This document shows positions 1 through 9,731 of a DNA stretch of 64,000 bases, piece after piece. The stretch is from Bacteroides sp. CAG:1076 (lineage in GTDB: Bacteria; Bacteroidota; Bacteroidia; Bacteroidales; Bacteroidaceae). Made by a program: the position numbers and the translations under genes. The stretch covers positions 28,085 to 92,084 of the forward strand of contig HF993254.1 of assembly GCA_000436795.1 (NCBI GenBank), written 5' to 3'. The stretch's first letter is position 1; each line of letters opens with the position of its first letter. Below the pieces are notes generated by a model. That model ran no database searches. It was given only the letters and a program-made list of their open reading frames with translations, and was not told the DNA's origin.

Positions 1-1
1 T

Positions 2-415
2 CCTACTGTTGCGTTGCCGTATGTTACTGTTAAAGAAAGTGATTTTGAAACGATGGGGCTTACTGCCGATGAAATTGATAAACTGAATATATTGAATGAT
101 AACGTAAATGGAGGTTTTCTTGAAAAAGAATTTTATGAAGACGAAGCTGGTAATGTTTATTTCTCTAAAAATTCGGCTCCTTCTGGAACGAAGCTGACTC
201 CAGTTACTTATACCATCCTGAATATGTTTGGCTGTCATACCATAAAAAGTAAAGGTGGACTGTATGTAGATTCTAATGTATATGAAGATAATACATTTAT
301 AACCAGAATGTTTTATGGATTGCAAAAAAATATGGTTGAAATATTACCATTCAGTACAACAAGTATTATTGATGTAAATCCAGGGTTGGCCGGTCAACAA
401 CATCCTTGTTATTGA
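2..415 (+). CDS. 3' end of an unrecognised gene (partial)
   Basis: The frame is open to the left edge of the window, so only about the last 137 codons are present; the TTG at 14 is not a convincing start. I do not recognise the family. The visible part is acidic and polar with many aromatic residues, has no membrane segment and ends in Gly-Gln-Gln-His-Pro-Cys-Tyr. It is followed by a hairpin terminator and lies upstream of a pectate lyase remnant, so it is probably an exported member of the pectin locus. That role is inferred from position only. Confidence 0.55.
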   Translation, partial: PTVALPYVTVKESDFETMGLTADEIDKLNILNDNVNGGFLEKEFYEDEAGNVYFSKNSAPSGTKLTPVTYTILNMFGCHTIKSKGGLYVDSNVYEDNTFITRMFYGLQKNMVEILPFSTTSIIDVNPGLAGQQHPCY

Positions 416-434
416 TTTTATAAAATAAGATTTG

Positions 435-475
435 AAAAGGCAGGATTGGGAACGAATTCCTATCTTGCCTTTTTA
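435..475 (+). terminator. Rho-independent terminator of the partial gene
   Basis: An imperfect stem (AAAAGGCAGGATTGGGA pairing with TCCTATCTTGCCTTTTT) ends in a T-run just after the stop at 415. Confidence 0.7.
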
Positions 476-502
476 CATCTTGTTTGATTAGACAATGTAA
501 TT

Positions 503-972
503 ATGAATATGTATTTAAAAAAGGTAGGTTTCTCGTTTTATCTGTTGAGTATATTTGCCTATGTTCAGTCACAGAGTCTGGCTTTTCCCGGAGCGGAAGG
601 TTATCTTTTGCCTATGAGCCTATTACGGAAGATACACCTCAGGAGGCATATCGTAAAGTTCTGGAGCAGGCAGGCTGTAGTCTGGTACGTGACGATTATG
701 ATAATGAAATTATCAGCCAGATAAAGCGTGGAGTTTCGCCGTATGGAAATAATGGATTCATAGATACGCCCGCCCAGGCTGGAGGATGGCCTGAGTTGAG
801 AAAAGGAACTTCTTTACTGGATAGCGATGATGACGGCATGCCTGATGAGTGGGAAAAGAAACATCATTTAAATCCGCAGGATGCAAGTGATGCTTCCTCT
901 TTTACACTTAACCGATATTACACAAATGTAGAAATGTATATGAATAGTTTGATAGAAGGGCCGGTTGATTGA
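503..972 (+). pseudogene. PL1-type pectate lyase remnant with a large internal deletion
   Basis: The ATG at 503 opens a normal signal peptide ending near VQSQS, followed by LAFPGAEGY, the usual start of a mature Bacteroidetes PL1 pectate lyase. At about 600-612 the sequence jumps, one frame over, to the C-terminal end of the same family: YEPITEDTPQEAYRKVLEQAG, VRDDYD, GGWPEL, then a Ca-binding-like DSDDDGMPDEWEKKH segment and the stop at 972. The whole beta-helix catalytic domain, roughly 300 residues by family length, is missing and the two ends are out of frame. The first frame stops at 724. No active lyase can be made. It sits in a pectin locus, so loss of a once relevant enzyme is the simplest reading. 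Confidence 0.85.
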
Positions 973-1030
973 AATGAAATTTTTATCGGAAAAAGTGCAA
1001 ATTTTGTGCACTTGTATCTTTTTCTATCAG

Positions 1031-1086
1031 AATGTACATTATTCTATGCAATGTTTTGTTTATATGTTTTATATTCGCAATGTACA
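1031..1086 (+). promoter_or_regulatory. Two AATGTACA motifs upstream of the lipoprotein gene (candidate operator)
   Basis: AATGTACA occurs at 1031-1038 and again at 1079-1086, ahead of the ATG at 1143. The same octamer lies in the other two regulatory gaps of this locus (9669 and 15480). I infer a binding site for the nearby hybrid regulator. No good TAnnTTTG promoter box was found here. Confidence 0.4.
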
Positions 1087-1142
1087 TAAATGGGCTATCA
1101 ATCAAGGTCCTACACATTAATTTCAAGAAATAATTAGAATAC

Positions 1143-3251
1143 ATGAAACAACTGATTTATTTAGTGGCAGCCCTGACTTTTACAGCATGTAGCGTAGAAA
1201 AGCAGGAACCTATCGACCGTTATGCGCTGGTTACCCGCAACAATCCTTCTGTAACGGCTGTAGATTCACTGGCATCTTTATCTGTAGGTAATGGAGAGTT
1301 TGCTTTTACAACAGATATAACCGGCTTGCAAACCTTTCCGGAGGTTTATAAAAATGGTGTACCGTTAGGTACGCAGAGTCAGTGGGGATGGCATAGTTTT
1401 GCTAATCCGGACGGATATAAGCCAGAAGATGCCTGGAGGGAATACGATTTTGGTCGCGGACATAAGGAAATATACTCTTGTCAGTTCAAGGAAAAAGGAC
1501 GGCAGCGTGATGCTTCAAACTGGCTTCGTGCCAACCCTCACCGTTTGCATCTGGGAATCGTCGGGCTGGAACTGAAAGAAGGTGTTACACCTTCTCAATT
1601 ACAGAATATTCAGCATAATCTGGATATGTGGAATGGTGAGGTGAGTAGCAGCTTCTCTCTTGCCGGAGTTTCATATCATGTGCAGACGGTTTGTCATCCT
1701 GTAAACGATATGATTGCATCAAAAGTTTCATCTCAGTCGCATCCGGAAATAAAATTTCACTTTCCTTATCCTACGGGCGGGCATTGCGATGATGCTTGCG
1801 ACTGGAATGCAAACGACAAGCATTCTACGACTCTTGTCCGACAAGATAAGCAATCGGCTGTACTAAAACGTGAATTGGATGCCACGACTTACTATGTAAC
1901 CATTCGCTGGGAAGGTGAGGCTTCACTGGCAGAGAAGAGTAAAAACTATTTTGTACTGACTCCTGCTGATACGGTTCTTGCGTTTACTTGCCAGTTTTCT
2001 CCTGAGGAATCAAAAACTCCTGCTATTACATTCGCCGAAACAGAAAAGGCGTCGTCTGAATACTGGAATAATTTTTGGAACAAAGGTGGGGTAGTCGACT
2101 TTTCTCTCTGTACCGATTCCAGAGCAAAGGAACTGGAGCGTCGTGTAGTGCTGAGCCAGTATCTGTTGGCTATCCAGTGTGCTGGTTCTACTCCTCCACA
2201 GGAAACCGGACTTACTTATAATTCTTGGTTTGGCAAGTTCCACATGGAAATGATCTGGTGGCATCAGGCACAGTTCGCTTTGTGGGGGCATCCTGAGCTA
2301 CTTGACCGTACATTGGCTTGGTATCATCAGGCAGAACCCGTTGCTCGTGAGATAGCAAAGCGTCAGGGATTTGAAGGAGTACGCTGGATGAAGATGACCG
2401 ATCCAAGCGGAATGGAAGCACCTTCTAATGTCGGCAGTTTTCTTATCTGGCAACAGCCACATCTGATTTATCTGGCAGAGTTACTGTATCGTGCCAATCC
2501 ATCGGACGAACTGATAAAAAAATACAATGATCTGATTCAGGAAACGGCTGAGTTTATGTATTCGTTTGCCGTTTACGATAAGGAACACGACCGTTATATT
2601 CTGAAGGGAGCTATTCCTGCACAGGAAACACTGCGTGCTGCCGATACGGTAAATCCTCCATTTGAATTATCATACTGGCTGTTTGGCATGCAGACAGCAC
2701 AAACCTGGCGCGAGCGTGCCGGCATGCAACGTGTGCCCGAATGGGATACGCTGATAGAAAAACTGTCACCGCTTGCTTATAACGAGGATAAATTGTATTT
2801 AGCTGCCGAAACAGCTGTCGATACGTATAAGGATATCCGTTTCACATCCGACCACATGGCTGTGCTGGGAGCAGTAGGCATTTTGCCAATGAATAAGCTG
2901 GTCAATCCCGAATATATGAAGAATACTCTGAATTGGGTATGGGATAACTGGAACTGGAACAAGACATGGGGATGGGATTATCCGATGACTGCTATGGATG
3001 CTGCCCGTCTGGGGGAACCGGAAAAGGCGGTAGGTGCCTTGCTGATGGATAAGCGTACCAATACGTATCTGGTAAACGGACACAATTATCAGGACGGTCG
3101 TCTGCGTATATACTTGCCGGGTAACGGTGGGCTGCTTACGGCTGTAGCAATGATGTGCGCAGGTTGGGACGGTTCGGAGGGGGTTAATCCGGGCTTCCCG
3201 AAAGATGGTACATGGAATGTACGCTGGGAAGGTCTGAAGCCACTGCCATAA
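1143..3251 (+). CDS. Exported lipoprotein, six-hairpin glycosidase-like protein
   Basis: A 702-residue protein with a lipoprotein signal (lipobox around LTFTAC, acylated Cys at residue 16), so probably anchored at the outer membrane or cell surface. The body has an N-terminal beta-rich part and a C-terminal helical part rich in Trp (FHMEMIWWHQAQFALWG; WDNWNWNKTWGWDYPM), the pattern of (alpha/alpha)6 six-hairpin glycosidases such as GH65/GH95-like enzymes. I cannot assign a CAZy family or catalytic residues. It lies between a pectate lyase remnant and a DUF4450 gene, all on the same strand, which suggests a role in pectin side-chain cleavage. That role is inferred. Confidence 0.65.
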   Translation: MKQLIYLVAALTFTACSVEKQEPIDRYALVTRNNPSVTAVDSLASLSVGNGEFAFTTDITGLQTFPEVYKNGVPLGTQSQWGWHSFANPDGYKPEDAWREYDFGRGHKEIYSCQFKEKGRQRDASNWLRANPHRLHLGIVGLELKEGVTPSQLQNIQHNLDMWNGEVSSSFSLAGVSYHVQTVCHPVNDMIASKVSSQSHPEIKFHFPYPTGGHCDDACDWNANDKHSTTLVRQDKQSAVLKRELDATTYYVTIRWEGEASLAEKSKNYFVLTPADTVLAFTCQFSPEESKTPAITFAETEKASSEYWNNFWNKGGVVDFSLCTDSRAKELERRVVLSQYLLAIQCAGSTPPQETGLTYNSWFGKFHMEMIWWHQAQFALWGHPELLDRTLAWYHQAEPVAREIAKRQGFEGVRWMKMTDPSGMEAPSNVGSFLIWQQPHLIYLAELLYRANPSDELIKKYNDLIQETAEFMYSFAVYDKEHDRYILKGAIPAQETLRAADTVNPPFELSYWLFGMQTAQTWRERAGMQRVPEWDTLIEKLSPLAYNEDKLYLAAETAVDTYKDIRFTSDHMAVLGAVGILPMNKLVNPEYMKNTLNWVWDNWNWNKTWGWDYPMTAMDAARLGEPEKAVGALLMDKRTNTYLVNGHNYQDGRLRIYLPGNGGLLTAVAMMCAGWDGSEGVNPGFPKDGTWNVRWEGLKPLP

Positions 3252-3274
3252 TGAGTTGAGTTAGTTAATATATG

Positions 3275-3324
3275 GATTGACCGGAAACATCATATATGTA
3301 TGCTTTCCGGTTAATCTCTTTTTG
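3275..3324 (+). terminator. Terminator after the six-hairpin-like lipoprotein gene
   Basis: GATTGACCGGAAA pairs with TTTCCGGTTAATC, followed by TCTTTTTG. It suggests that the next gene has its own promoter or is reached by read-through. Confidence 0.7.
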
Positions 3325-3353
3325 TTGTTTAGGAATAAGTAAAATAGTCAGCA

Positions 3354-6300
3354 ATGAATAAGAATAACTTGTTTTCGTTTGTGTGTTTGTTGGCATTGGG
3401 AGTATTTTCTCTGCCGGCACAAACCAGACAGGCTAAAAAGATTGGCGATTTTATAGAGTCGACTTCTTATAATGAACATAAGCGGGGAACTGCACGTACG
3501 CTTCAGTATTATCCCGAAGGAGATGATTTTGTCTGCATAAACGGAAAGAACCGGTTTACACGAGCTCTGTATGGAAGCTGGTCACCTTTTCGTCTTGAAA
3601 CGAGCGACCGTCCGGTATTTGTTGCATACGATAAGCGTAACAGTAAGCACATTCGTTTCCTTCTGCAGGGCAGGGGACTTTCGCTTGCTCTCGACTCTAT
3701 CGAGTTCTGTGAGGCCAGATATACAGCCGGCAGGCGCACCTACCTGCTGAGAGATACAGCTTGGGGCAAGGGTACAATCACGGTTTCTGTATTGGCTTTT
3801 CCCGATTCTGATGGAGCAATCTGGAAATTCTCTGCCAGAGATTTGGCAGACGATATGATATTGCGTTGTTTCATCTCCGAGATTCGGGCAAAGAAACTCA
3901 GTCGTAACGGTGATATGGGAGCTGACCCTCCCGGATGCTTCGAGGCTCCGGAGCATCCTGAAATGCAGAAGGAGTACGATTTAGCATTGACCGATGAGGC
4001 TTATTTGGTACTGGAAAACCTGGATTTGAAGCTTGTTTCTACTGATGAAGGAAGACGTTTGTATGGCAAGGCTGAGGAAGCCCGGAAAGCGCTGGCATCG
4101 CGTATCCGTTTTTCTACTCCAGATCCGTATTTCAATACGCTGGGAGGAACACTTGCTGTTGCTGCCGATGGAATATGGGATGGAGAAGTCTGGCTTCATG
4201 GAGCTGTAGGATGGCGTATGCCTCTGAGCGGATGGCGTGCAGCTTATACAGGGGATGCTTTGGGATGGCACGACCGTGCCCGCAAGCATTTCGACGCCTA
4301 TGCTGCCAGTCAGGTAACCAATGTACCCAATACGATTCCGCATCCGGCACAGGATTCCGCTTTGCATCTGGCACGTTCTGTCAAGAAATGGGGAACTCCT
4401 CAGTATAGCAACGGATATATTTGCCGCAATCCTCGGCGAAACAATCAGATGCATCATTATGACATGAACTTGTGTTACATCGATGAACTGTTGTGGCATT
4501 TCAACTGGACCGGTGATTTGGAGTATGCCCGCCAGATGTGGCCGGTGATAACCCGTCATCTTGCTTGGGAGAAGCTGAACTATGATCCAGACAATGATGG
4601 GTTGTATGATGCTTATGCTTGTATTTGGGCAAGTGATGCTTTATATTATAATAGTGGAGCTGTGACACATTCGTCTGCCTATAACTATCGGGCCAACAAG
4701 ATGGCGGCGGAAATAGCAGGCAAGATTGGGGAAGATGCAGAACCATACCAGAAAGAAGCCGACCGGATTTTGAAAGCGATGAACAAACGTCTGTGGCTGG
4801 CTGATAAAGGACACTGGGCGGAGTTTCAGGATTTCATGGGGCATAAGCGTCTGCATGAAAGTGCGGGAGTGTGGACTATTTACCATGCTTTGGACAGTGA
4901 AACGGCTGATCCGTTTCAGGCTTATCAGGCTACTCGGTATGTCGATACACAGATTCCTCATATCCCGGTTGCCGGAAAGGGACTGAAAGACGAGGGGTAT
5001 GCTACTATCTCTACAACCAACTGGCTGCCGTATTCATGGAGTATCAATAATGTTGCCTTTGCCGAAGTGATGCACACTGCACTTGCCTATTTTCAGGCAG
5101 GACGTGCTGATGAGGGATATAAGTTGCTGAAGAGTTCTGTGCTCGACGGAATGTATCTGGGCGACAGCCCCGGAAATTTTGGACAAATCAGTTTCTATGA
5201 TGCTGCTCGTGGCGAGTGCTATCGCGATTTTGGTGATCCTGTGGGAGTTGCCTCGCGGGTTTTGATTCAAGGCGTATACGGTATTTTGCCGGATGCTATG
5301 AATGGTCGGTTGCTTATTCGTCCGGGATTCCCGTCCGATTGGGACAAGGCTTCGCTGAAAACACCGGACGTGTCTTACAGTTTCTTGAGAGAGAAAGATA
5401 CGGATACTTATCAAATTTGCCAGCGTTTCGGCAAACCATTGGAAATAGGACTTCAGGTTAAGGCTATACGTGAACAGGTTGCCTCGGTCGAGGTGAATGG
5501 AAAGAAAACAGTCTGGAGTTTTGTTGAAGCAGCCAGTGGGCATCCGGAGCTACTTGTGAAAGTACCTGATGTGAAAAATGCAGAAGTAATTATCCGTTGG
5601 AAGGGGAAATTTTTACAGACTTTGGCCGCCGAAGAGCTGGAGGTTGATGCAGGTGGACAGATTTTACTTCGTGCTCCTCAGGGAGTCGAGTTGTGCGAAG
5701 TTTACGATCCGCAGCATCTTTTGGTGTCAACAAAAGTAGAACGAAACAGTTACAACACAAACATAAAGAAGGGTGAAGGACATCATACTTTTTTTGTCCG
5801 TACCCGTCAGGGGAACATGAACTGGTGGCAGCCGGTAAATGTCTTTATCCGGAGTCTGCCTGCCGCGGCGAGAGAGGATTTTGCTGGTGTTGATTCATCA
5901 GCCTGTCGCATGGTCAATATGGATCAATATCTGAACGATTCGGTGACTTCGATTTTTCGGGAACAGTATTTCTCGCCACGTTCTCCGTATACTACCTTGC
6001 AACTTCCTGTTCAGGGAATAGGAGAATGGTGTCATCCCCTGCTGAGTGCTTCGATAGATGACAGTGGTTTACGGAATCTGGTTCGGAATAACCGGTTCGA
6101 CACTTCATTGGGAGTACCATTCCGCCTGATGAAAAAGGGAAACAACATTGCTTTTACATCGTTATGGGACAATTATCCCAACAGCATTTGCATACCGCTG
6201 GCAGGAAAGGCTTCGCATGCATACTTGCTGCTTGCCGGAAGTACGAATCACATGCAGTGTCATATTGCAAATGGTGTCCTGAAAGTTCGTTATTCCGATG

Positions 6301-6614
6301 GTACATCTACTGAAATGACTCTGACTAATCCGGACAACTGGTGCCCGATAGAGCAGGACTTTTATGTAGATGGAAAGGCGTTTGTCCTATCCGAACCTCG
6401 TCCGTACCGCTTGCATCTGAAAACCGGAAAAGTCAGTCGTGACTTGGGAAAGGAATTAGGTATTACAGGAGTGTACGGTCGTGAGATAGAAGGAGGGGCA
6501 GGAGTCTTGCTGGATATGCCGCTCGATGCAGAGAAAACGCTTGAGTCGCTTACACTCGAAACGGTAGCCAATGATGTGGTTATCGGACTGATGGGAATAA
6601 CCTTGCAGCAATAG
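3354..6614 (+). CDS. DUF4450-type exported protein (putative glycosidase)
   Basis: A 1086-residue protein with a Sec signal (cleavage near SLPAQ), hence periplasmic or exported. The start of the mature protein (YYPEGDDFVCINGKNRFTRA) matches my recollection of the DUF4450 family of Bacteroidetes polysaccharide loci. The middle, about residues 260-680, looks like an (alpha/alpha)6 barrel: DPDNDGLYDAY, WASDALYYNSGAVTHSSAYN and a Trp-rich helix array. The last 350 residues look beta-rich. Catalytic residues are not known to me. It is followed by a terminator and faces the GH106 gene. A glycosidase acting on pectic oligosaccharides is plausible but inferred. Confidence 0.65.
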   Translation: MNKNNLFSFVCLLALGVFSLPAQTRQAKKIGDFIESTSYNEHKRGTARTLQYYPEGDDFVCINGKNRFTRALYGSWSPFRLETSDRPVFVAYDKRNSKHIRFLLQGRGLSLALDSIEFCEARYTAGRRTYLLRDTAWGKGTITVSVLAFPDSDGAIWKFSARDLADDMILRCFISEIRAKKLSRNGDMGADPPGCFEAPEHPEMQKEYDLALTDEAYLVLENLDLKLVSTDEGRRLYGKAEEARKALASRIRFSTPDPYFNTLGGTLAVAADGIWDGEVWLHGAVGWRMPLSGWRAAYTGDALGWHDRARKHFDAYAASQVTNVPNTIPHPAQDSALHLARSVKKWGTPQYSNGYICRNPRRNNQMHHYDMNLCYIDELLWHFNWTGDLEYARQMWPVITRHLAWEKLNYDPDNDGLYDAYACIWASDALYYNSGAVTHSSAYNYRANKMAAEIAGKIGEDAEPYQKEADRILKAMNKRLWLADKGHWAEFQDFMGHKRLHESAGVWTIYHALDSETADPFQAYQATRYVDTQIPHIPVAGKGLKDEGYATISTTNWLPYSWSINNVAFAEVMHTALAYFQAGRADEGYKLLKSSVLDGMYLGDSPGNFGQISFYDAARGECYRDFGDPVGVASRVLIQGVYGILPDAMNGRLLIRPGFPSDWDKASLKTPDVSYSFLREKDTDTYQICQRFGKPLEIGLQVKAIREQVASVEVNGKKTVWSFVEAASGHPELLVKVPDVKNAEVIIRWKGKFLQTLAAEELEVDAGGQILLRAPQGVELCEVYDPQHLLVSTKVERNSYNTNIKKGEGHHTFFVRTRQGNMNWWQPVNVFIRSLPAAAREDFAGVDSSACRMVNMDQYLNDSVTSIFREQYFSPRSPYTTLQLPVQGIGEWCHPLLSASIDDSGLRNLVRNNRFDTSLGVPFRLMKKGNNIAFTSLWDNYPNSICIPLAGKASHAYLLLAGSTNHMQCHIANGVLKVRYSDGTSTEMTLTNPDNWCPIEQDFYVDGKAFVLSEPRPYRLHLKTGKVSRDLGKELGITGVYGREIEGGAGVLLDMPLDAEKTLESLTLETVANDVVIGLMGITLQQ

Positions 6615-6636
6615 GCGGAAAATCTGCCAGCAAATT

Positions 6637-6690
6637 AGAACAAACGTCGGCATGTTTTATGGAAACGTGCCGACGTTTGTTCTGCTTTTT
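6637..6690 (+). terminator. Strong terminator of the DUF4450 gene
   Basis: A perfect 16-bp inverted repeat (AGAACAAACGTCGGCA / TGCCGACGTTTGTTCT, 15-base loop) is followed by GCTTTTT. Confidence 0.8.
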
Positions 6691-6694
6691 GTAC

Positions 6695-6746
6695 AAAAAA
6701 CGCCGGAGATTTGTACAAACATTTTTCTTTTTTGTACAAATTCCGG
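6695..6746 (-). terminator. Terminator of the GH106 gene
   Basis: CCGGAGATTTGTACAAA (6703-6719) pairs, with one bulged base, with TTTGTACAAATTCCGG (6731-6746). Read on the minus strand it runs into CGTTTTTTG. It is the counterpart of the plus-strand hairpin next to it, so this convergent gap carries one terminator per strand. Confidence 0.65.
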
Positions 6747-6833
6747 TCGCTTGTTGAGCAGGCTTCTGCAAAAGTCTGCTGATATTTTTCCATTCTTCTG
6801 CCGGGTAGTTCTTTACTGTCCGGCGGAACCCTA

Positions 6834-9608
6834 TTACTGTTTACTATACTTTACCGGTATCAGGCGTACGTTGCCGTTTAGTCCCGAAGGCATCGTGCTC
6901 CAGTTCTTGTAGTCCCCTTTCACATAATTCAGCTTGGCCATATTGATATCTTTAAAGATACGCCACTCTATGTTTTTGCGGTCCATATCGGCAATGCGGT
7001 TTGCCGGTAAGTTAGTCACTTCTACTTCTATCAGGTTTTTGCCCGTTTTCAGCCACTTGCCAACCTTCAGTCTGAACGGAGCTGCCCAAGCTGTGCCTGC
7101 ATCGTGCCCGTTGATACGTACTCGTGCACTTTCGCGAACATCTCCCAAGTCCAGTATCCAGTCATCAGCTTCGAGGGCAGGCAGGTCTATTTCGAGGGAA
7201 TAGCATCCGGTTCCCATATTGATTTTTGCTTCCGGCTGTTCCAGTTCCGTCCACGATAGGGGCGAATCTATGTCGAACCGGCCGGTTATGGAAGGTGTGC
7301 TTTCCACAAAATTCAGTTTCCATCCGTGATCCAGACTGAGGCTGTATGCCTGTTCTTCAGGGTAATTCCACGCAGGTTCTTTGTCCAGTGGCTTGTTGAG
7401 TGTCTGGATGATAAGACTTTCACCCGATTTCAGTTGCAGACGGACTTCCAGTTTCCCGTTGCTTGTCCGGCTTTGGGCTCTGCCTCTTTCTCCATTCATC
7501 GGATTGAAGAACATGGCAGTTGTTTCGGGAACATTCAGTGTTACCCATCCGTCTGTGTCTTTATCCTGCAGGCAGGATACAAAGTAGTGGTGACCTTCGG
7601 GGTTCGAGCGGCGGATAAACTGAAGTCCGTACCGTGTTTTCAGTTCTTCTGCTGGTATTCCGGTCTGTGCCAGTGCCTGCTGGTAATCGGAACCGACAAT
7701 GATTTGTCCCTTTCCGAATGCAAACTGTTGTGTCTGCTTGAATGAGTCTGTTGCAGGAAGTTGTCTGGTTATATGCTGAAATGTCTTTCTGTTTTTATCC
7801 AGTTCATGATATCCCGGTACATCTTCTGGATATTGTTCAACAAATATTACAGTAGCACCCTGACGTGCCAGTTCTACAAGTTTTCTGAGTGTGGCAGCAG
7901 GCATCAGTCGGGCAGCGGGTACAATCAGTGCTTTATATCGTGTCCCTCCGCTGGTGACGAGCTGGTCGCCTGTACAACGTGTCGTCTTGATGAATGCGTC
8001 GGAGATGTAGTCCACGTCGTATCCTCCGGCAATAATCGTCTGGATAGTCTTGATAAATTTAGGAGCATACCGGTCCATCTTATGAATGTCGAACGAAACA
8101 AGTCGTCCGGCAATCTCGTCCCATAAATCGTAGATGGGCAGATAAACCAGAAAGTCGTTGTCGGGTTGTCCCATTTGCAGGAACGACTGGCAGCGGGTTA
8201 TGTATTCGAAGAAAGCAGGAGCATCGCGCCAGATACTGTTGGTGGGCGACATGTTGATGCTTGCATAGAACAGCCAGCCGGGCCATGCCGCTTCTTGTGG
8301 AGAATACGGTGTGCCGTGAAAGAACATATGGTTGACACCCGATACGAACATCAGATCCATGTCAGGCTTACATTGTGAAAGCGAGGTACGGAAATGTTCG
8401 GTCAGCCAGGTAAATGTTTCCGATGAAGTATAAGGTTTGCCGGCAATGTGTGCTGCCGAGGATGCATACTTCAGCATCGAAATATCCGAGAAATTGGGTC
8501 GGGTGAGGGAGTCTTTACGCAACCCCTTGATATGAAAGTCGGTCAGGCCGAACCCTTCGCATTCGGGAATGTCTACCGAAGCATACGTATCAATCAGGTT
8601 GGCGGGCGACCCGTGTGCCTGATTGCGGGTTGTACTGCCGTGCTTGTGTGCCCATTTTGTCCATTGGGTCGTGAAATTGTCTATCAGCATTTCGCTGACG
8701 GTTTCACGATAGTCGGATACAATGCGGCGTGTTGCTTCCGTGCGTGTGGTATCCAGAAACTCCGGAAAATGTTCTTCGAGCTTATATCCTCTCCGGCGTT
8801 CGAATTCTTCCAGCAGGTGAGGTGTCCAGTCGGCTTTGTAGACTTCATACGAATCGTTGAAGAATGTTCGTGGGTATGTTACCTTGTTCTGCTGGAAGGC
8901 ATGGTCGAATTTGGTAAAATATCCTTTGACAGCTTCCGGGTTCATGTGGTCCATGACATATCCTTCTCCGCCAGGAGCGGCACGTTTTACCTTTTGGAAT
9001 GTTTTGCCGATGAATAAAGCAATCAGTTTCCATTCACCTTTCGGAGCACTCCATTTCAGCTTCCCGTTCTTGACTTTTGCCGTCAGGTTCAGACAAGTGC
9101 CGTCGGTGCTGTAAGCCATCAAACGGTTTAGGGTGGCAATCTCGCGTTGCTTTTTTTCTTTGGGATTACTTATGGATATATCCTGCACTATATCTTTTCC
9201 TCCGGTTATGCTGTATTGTTCGAAAATGGCTCGGGTTGCTGCATGCTCCAGAGTAATGTCCGACCCGCCGAAAGGCCATCCTGTTCCTGTGTTCATGTCA
9301 ATACCTATTCCATTTTTCTTAGCTTCGTCCTGTGTGTATTCAAGCATTTCCATCCATCGGGGCGATAAGAATGGAATCTCTCGCTGTTCATTTCCCTTGA
9401 CCCCGTAGATAGGAGTTATTTCCAGACTCCCTATTCCGGCTGTACCATACAGGCGAAGGTTGTAGGAAAGGTTCTGCTTATCGACGGCACTTCCCATCCA
9501 CCACCATCGGCTTCCAGGGCGTGCTTCGGGTTTTATCTCGGGCCAGTTTTGTGCCTGTGCGGCGCTTCCTAACAGTAACAGGAGTGCCAGTATGTCGTTT
9601 TTTTTCAT
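6834..9608 (-). CDS. GH106 alpha-L-rhamnosidase family protein
   Basis: A 924-residue protein with a Sec signal (cleavage after AAQA, residue 19). The mature start PEARPGSRWWWMGSAVDKQN and the nearby GIGSLEITPIYG are typical of GH106, whose members remove terminal alpha-L-rhamnose in rhamnogalacturonan breakdown. The C-terminal third contains a jelly-roll-like domain (NMGTGCYSLEIDLP; LDLGDVRESARVRINGHDAG), as in other GH106 enzymes. Length is normal. It is divergent from the hybrid regulator at 9799 and shares its control region. I did not place the catalytic acids with certainty. Family call is firm; exact linkage is not. Confidence 0.85.
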   Translation of the reverse strand: MKKNDILALLLLLGSAAQAQNWPEIKPEARPGSRWWWMGSAVDKQNLSYNLRLYGTAGIGSLEITPIYGVKGNEQREIPFLSPRWMEMLEYTQDEAKKNGIGIDMNTGTGWPFGGSDITLEHAATRAIFEQYSITGGKDIVQDISISNPKEKKQREIATLNRLMAYSTDGTCLNLTAKVKNGKLKWSAPKGEWKLIALFIGKTFQKVKRAAPGGEGYVMDHMNPEAVKGYFTKFDHAFQQNKVTYPRTFFNDSYEVYKADWTPHLLEEFERRRGYKLEEHFPEFLDTTRTEATRRIVSDYRETVSEMLIDNFTTQWTKWAHKHGSTTRNQAHGSPANLIDTYASVDIPECEGFGLTDFHIKGLRKDSLTRPNFSDISMLKYASSAAHIAGKPYTSSETFTWLTEHFRTSLSQCKPDMDLMFVSGVNHMFFHGTPYSPQEAAWPGWLFYASINMSPTNSIWRDAPAFFEYITRCQSFLQMGQPDNDFLVYLPIYDLWDEIAGRLVSFDIHKMDRYAPKFIKTIQTIIAGGYDVDYISDAFIKTTRCTGDQLVTSGGTRYKALIVPAARLMPAATLRKLVELARQGATVIFVEQYPEDVPGYHELDKNRKTFQHITRQLPATDSFKQTQQFAFGKGQIIVGSDYQQALAQTGIPAEELKTRYGLQFIRRSNPEGHHYFVSCLQDKDTDGWVTLNVPETTAMFFNPMNGERGRAQSRTSNGKLEVRLQLKSGESLIIQTLNKPLDKEPAWNYPEEQAYSLSLDHGWKLNFVESTPSITGRFDIDSPLSWTELEQPEAKINMGTGCYSLEIDLPALEADDWILDLGDVRESARVRINGHDAGTAWAAPFRLKVGKWLKTGKNLIEVEVTNLPANRIADMDRKNIEWRIFKDINMAKLNYVKGDYKNWSTMPSGLNGNVRLIPVKYSKQ

Positions 9609-9639
9609 GGGTATTTATTATTAGCTCGTTTGAATGAAA

Positions 9640-9685
9640 CAAAATTAGCTGCTTTATCGATAATATTCAATGTACAAAAGTACAT
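9640..9685 (-). promoter_or_regulatory. GH106 promoter with overlapping TGTACA-type candidate operator
   Basis: On the minus strand the -7 box TAATTTTG is at 9640-9647 and, 20 bp upstream, ATTG at 9668-9671 sits at the -33 position. AATGTACA (9669-9676) begins the perfect palindrome ATGTACAAAAGTACAT (9670-9685), which overlaps or abuts the -33 element. The motif recurs at 1031, 1079 and 15480. Binding by the divergent hybrid regulator is inferred. Confidence 0.5.
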
Positions 9686-9731
9686 ATTCATAGAATATTG
9701 TATACCCCTTGCCTAAGGATGTGCAATTCTG

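Noticed and set aside
6688..6740. Three TTTGTACAAA palindromes at 21-22 bp spacing, as a possible operator array
   Set aside because: Two of them are the arms of a hairpin terminator between convergent genes, where an operator would make little sense. The spacing is a by-product of the stem.
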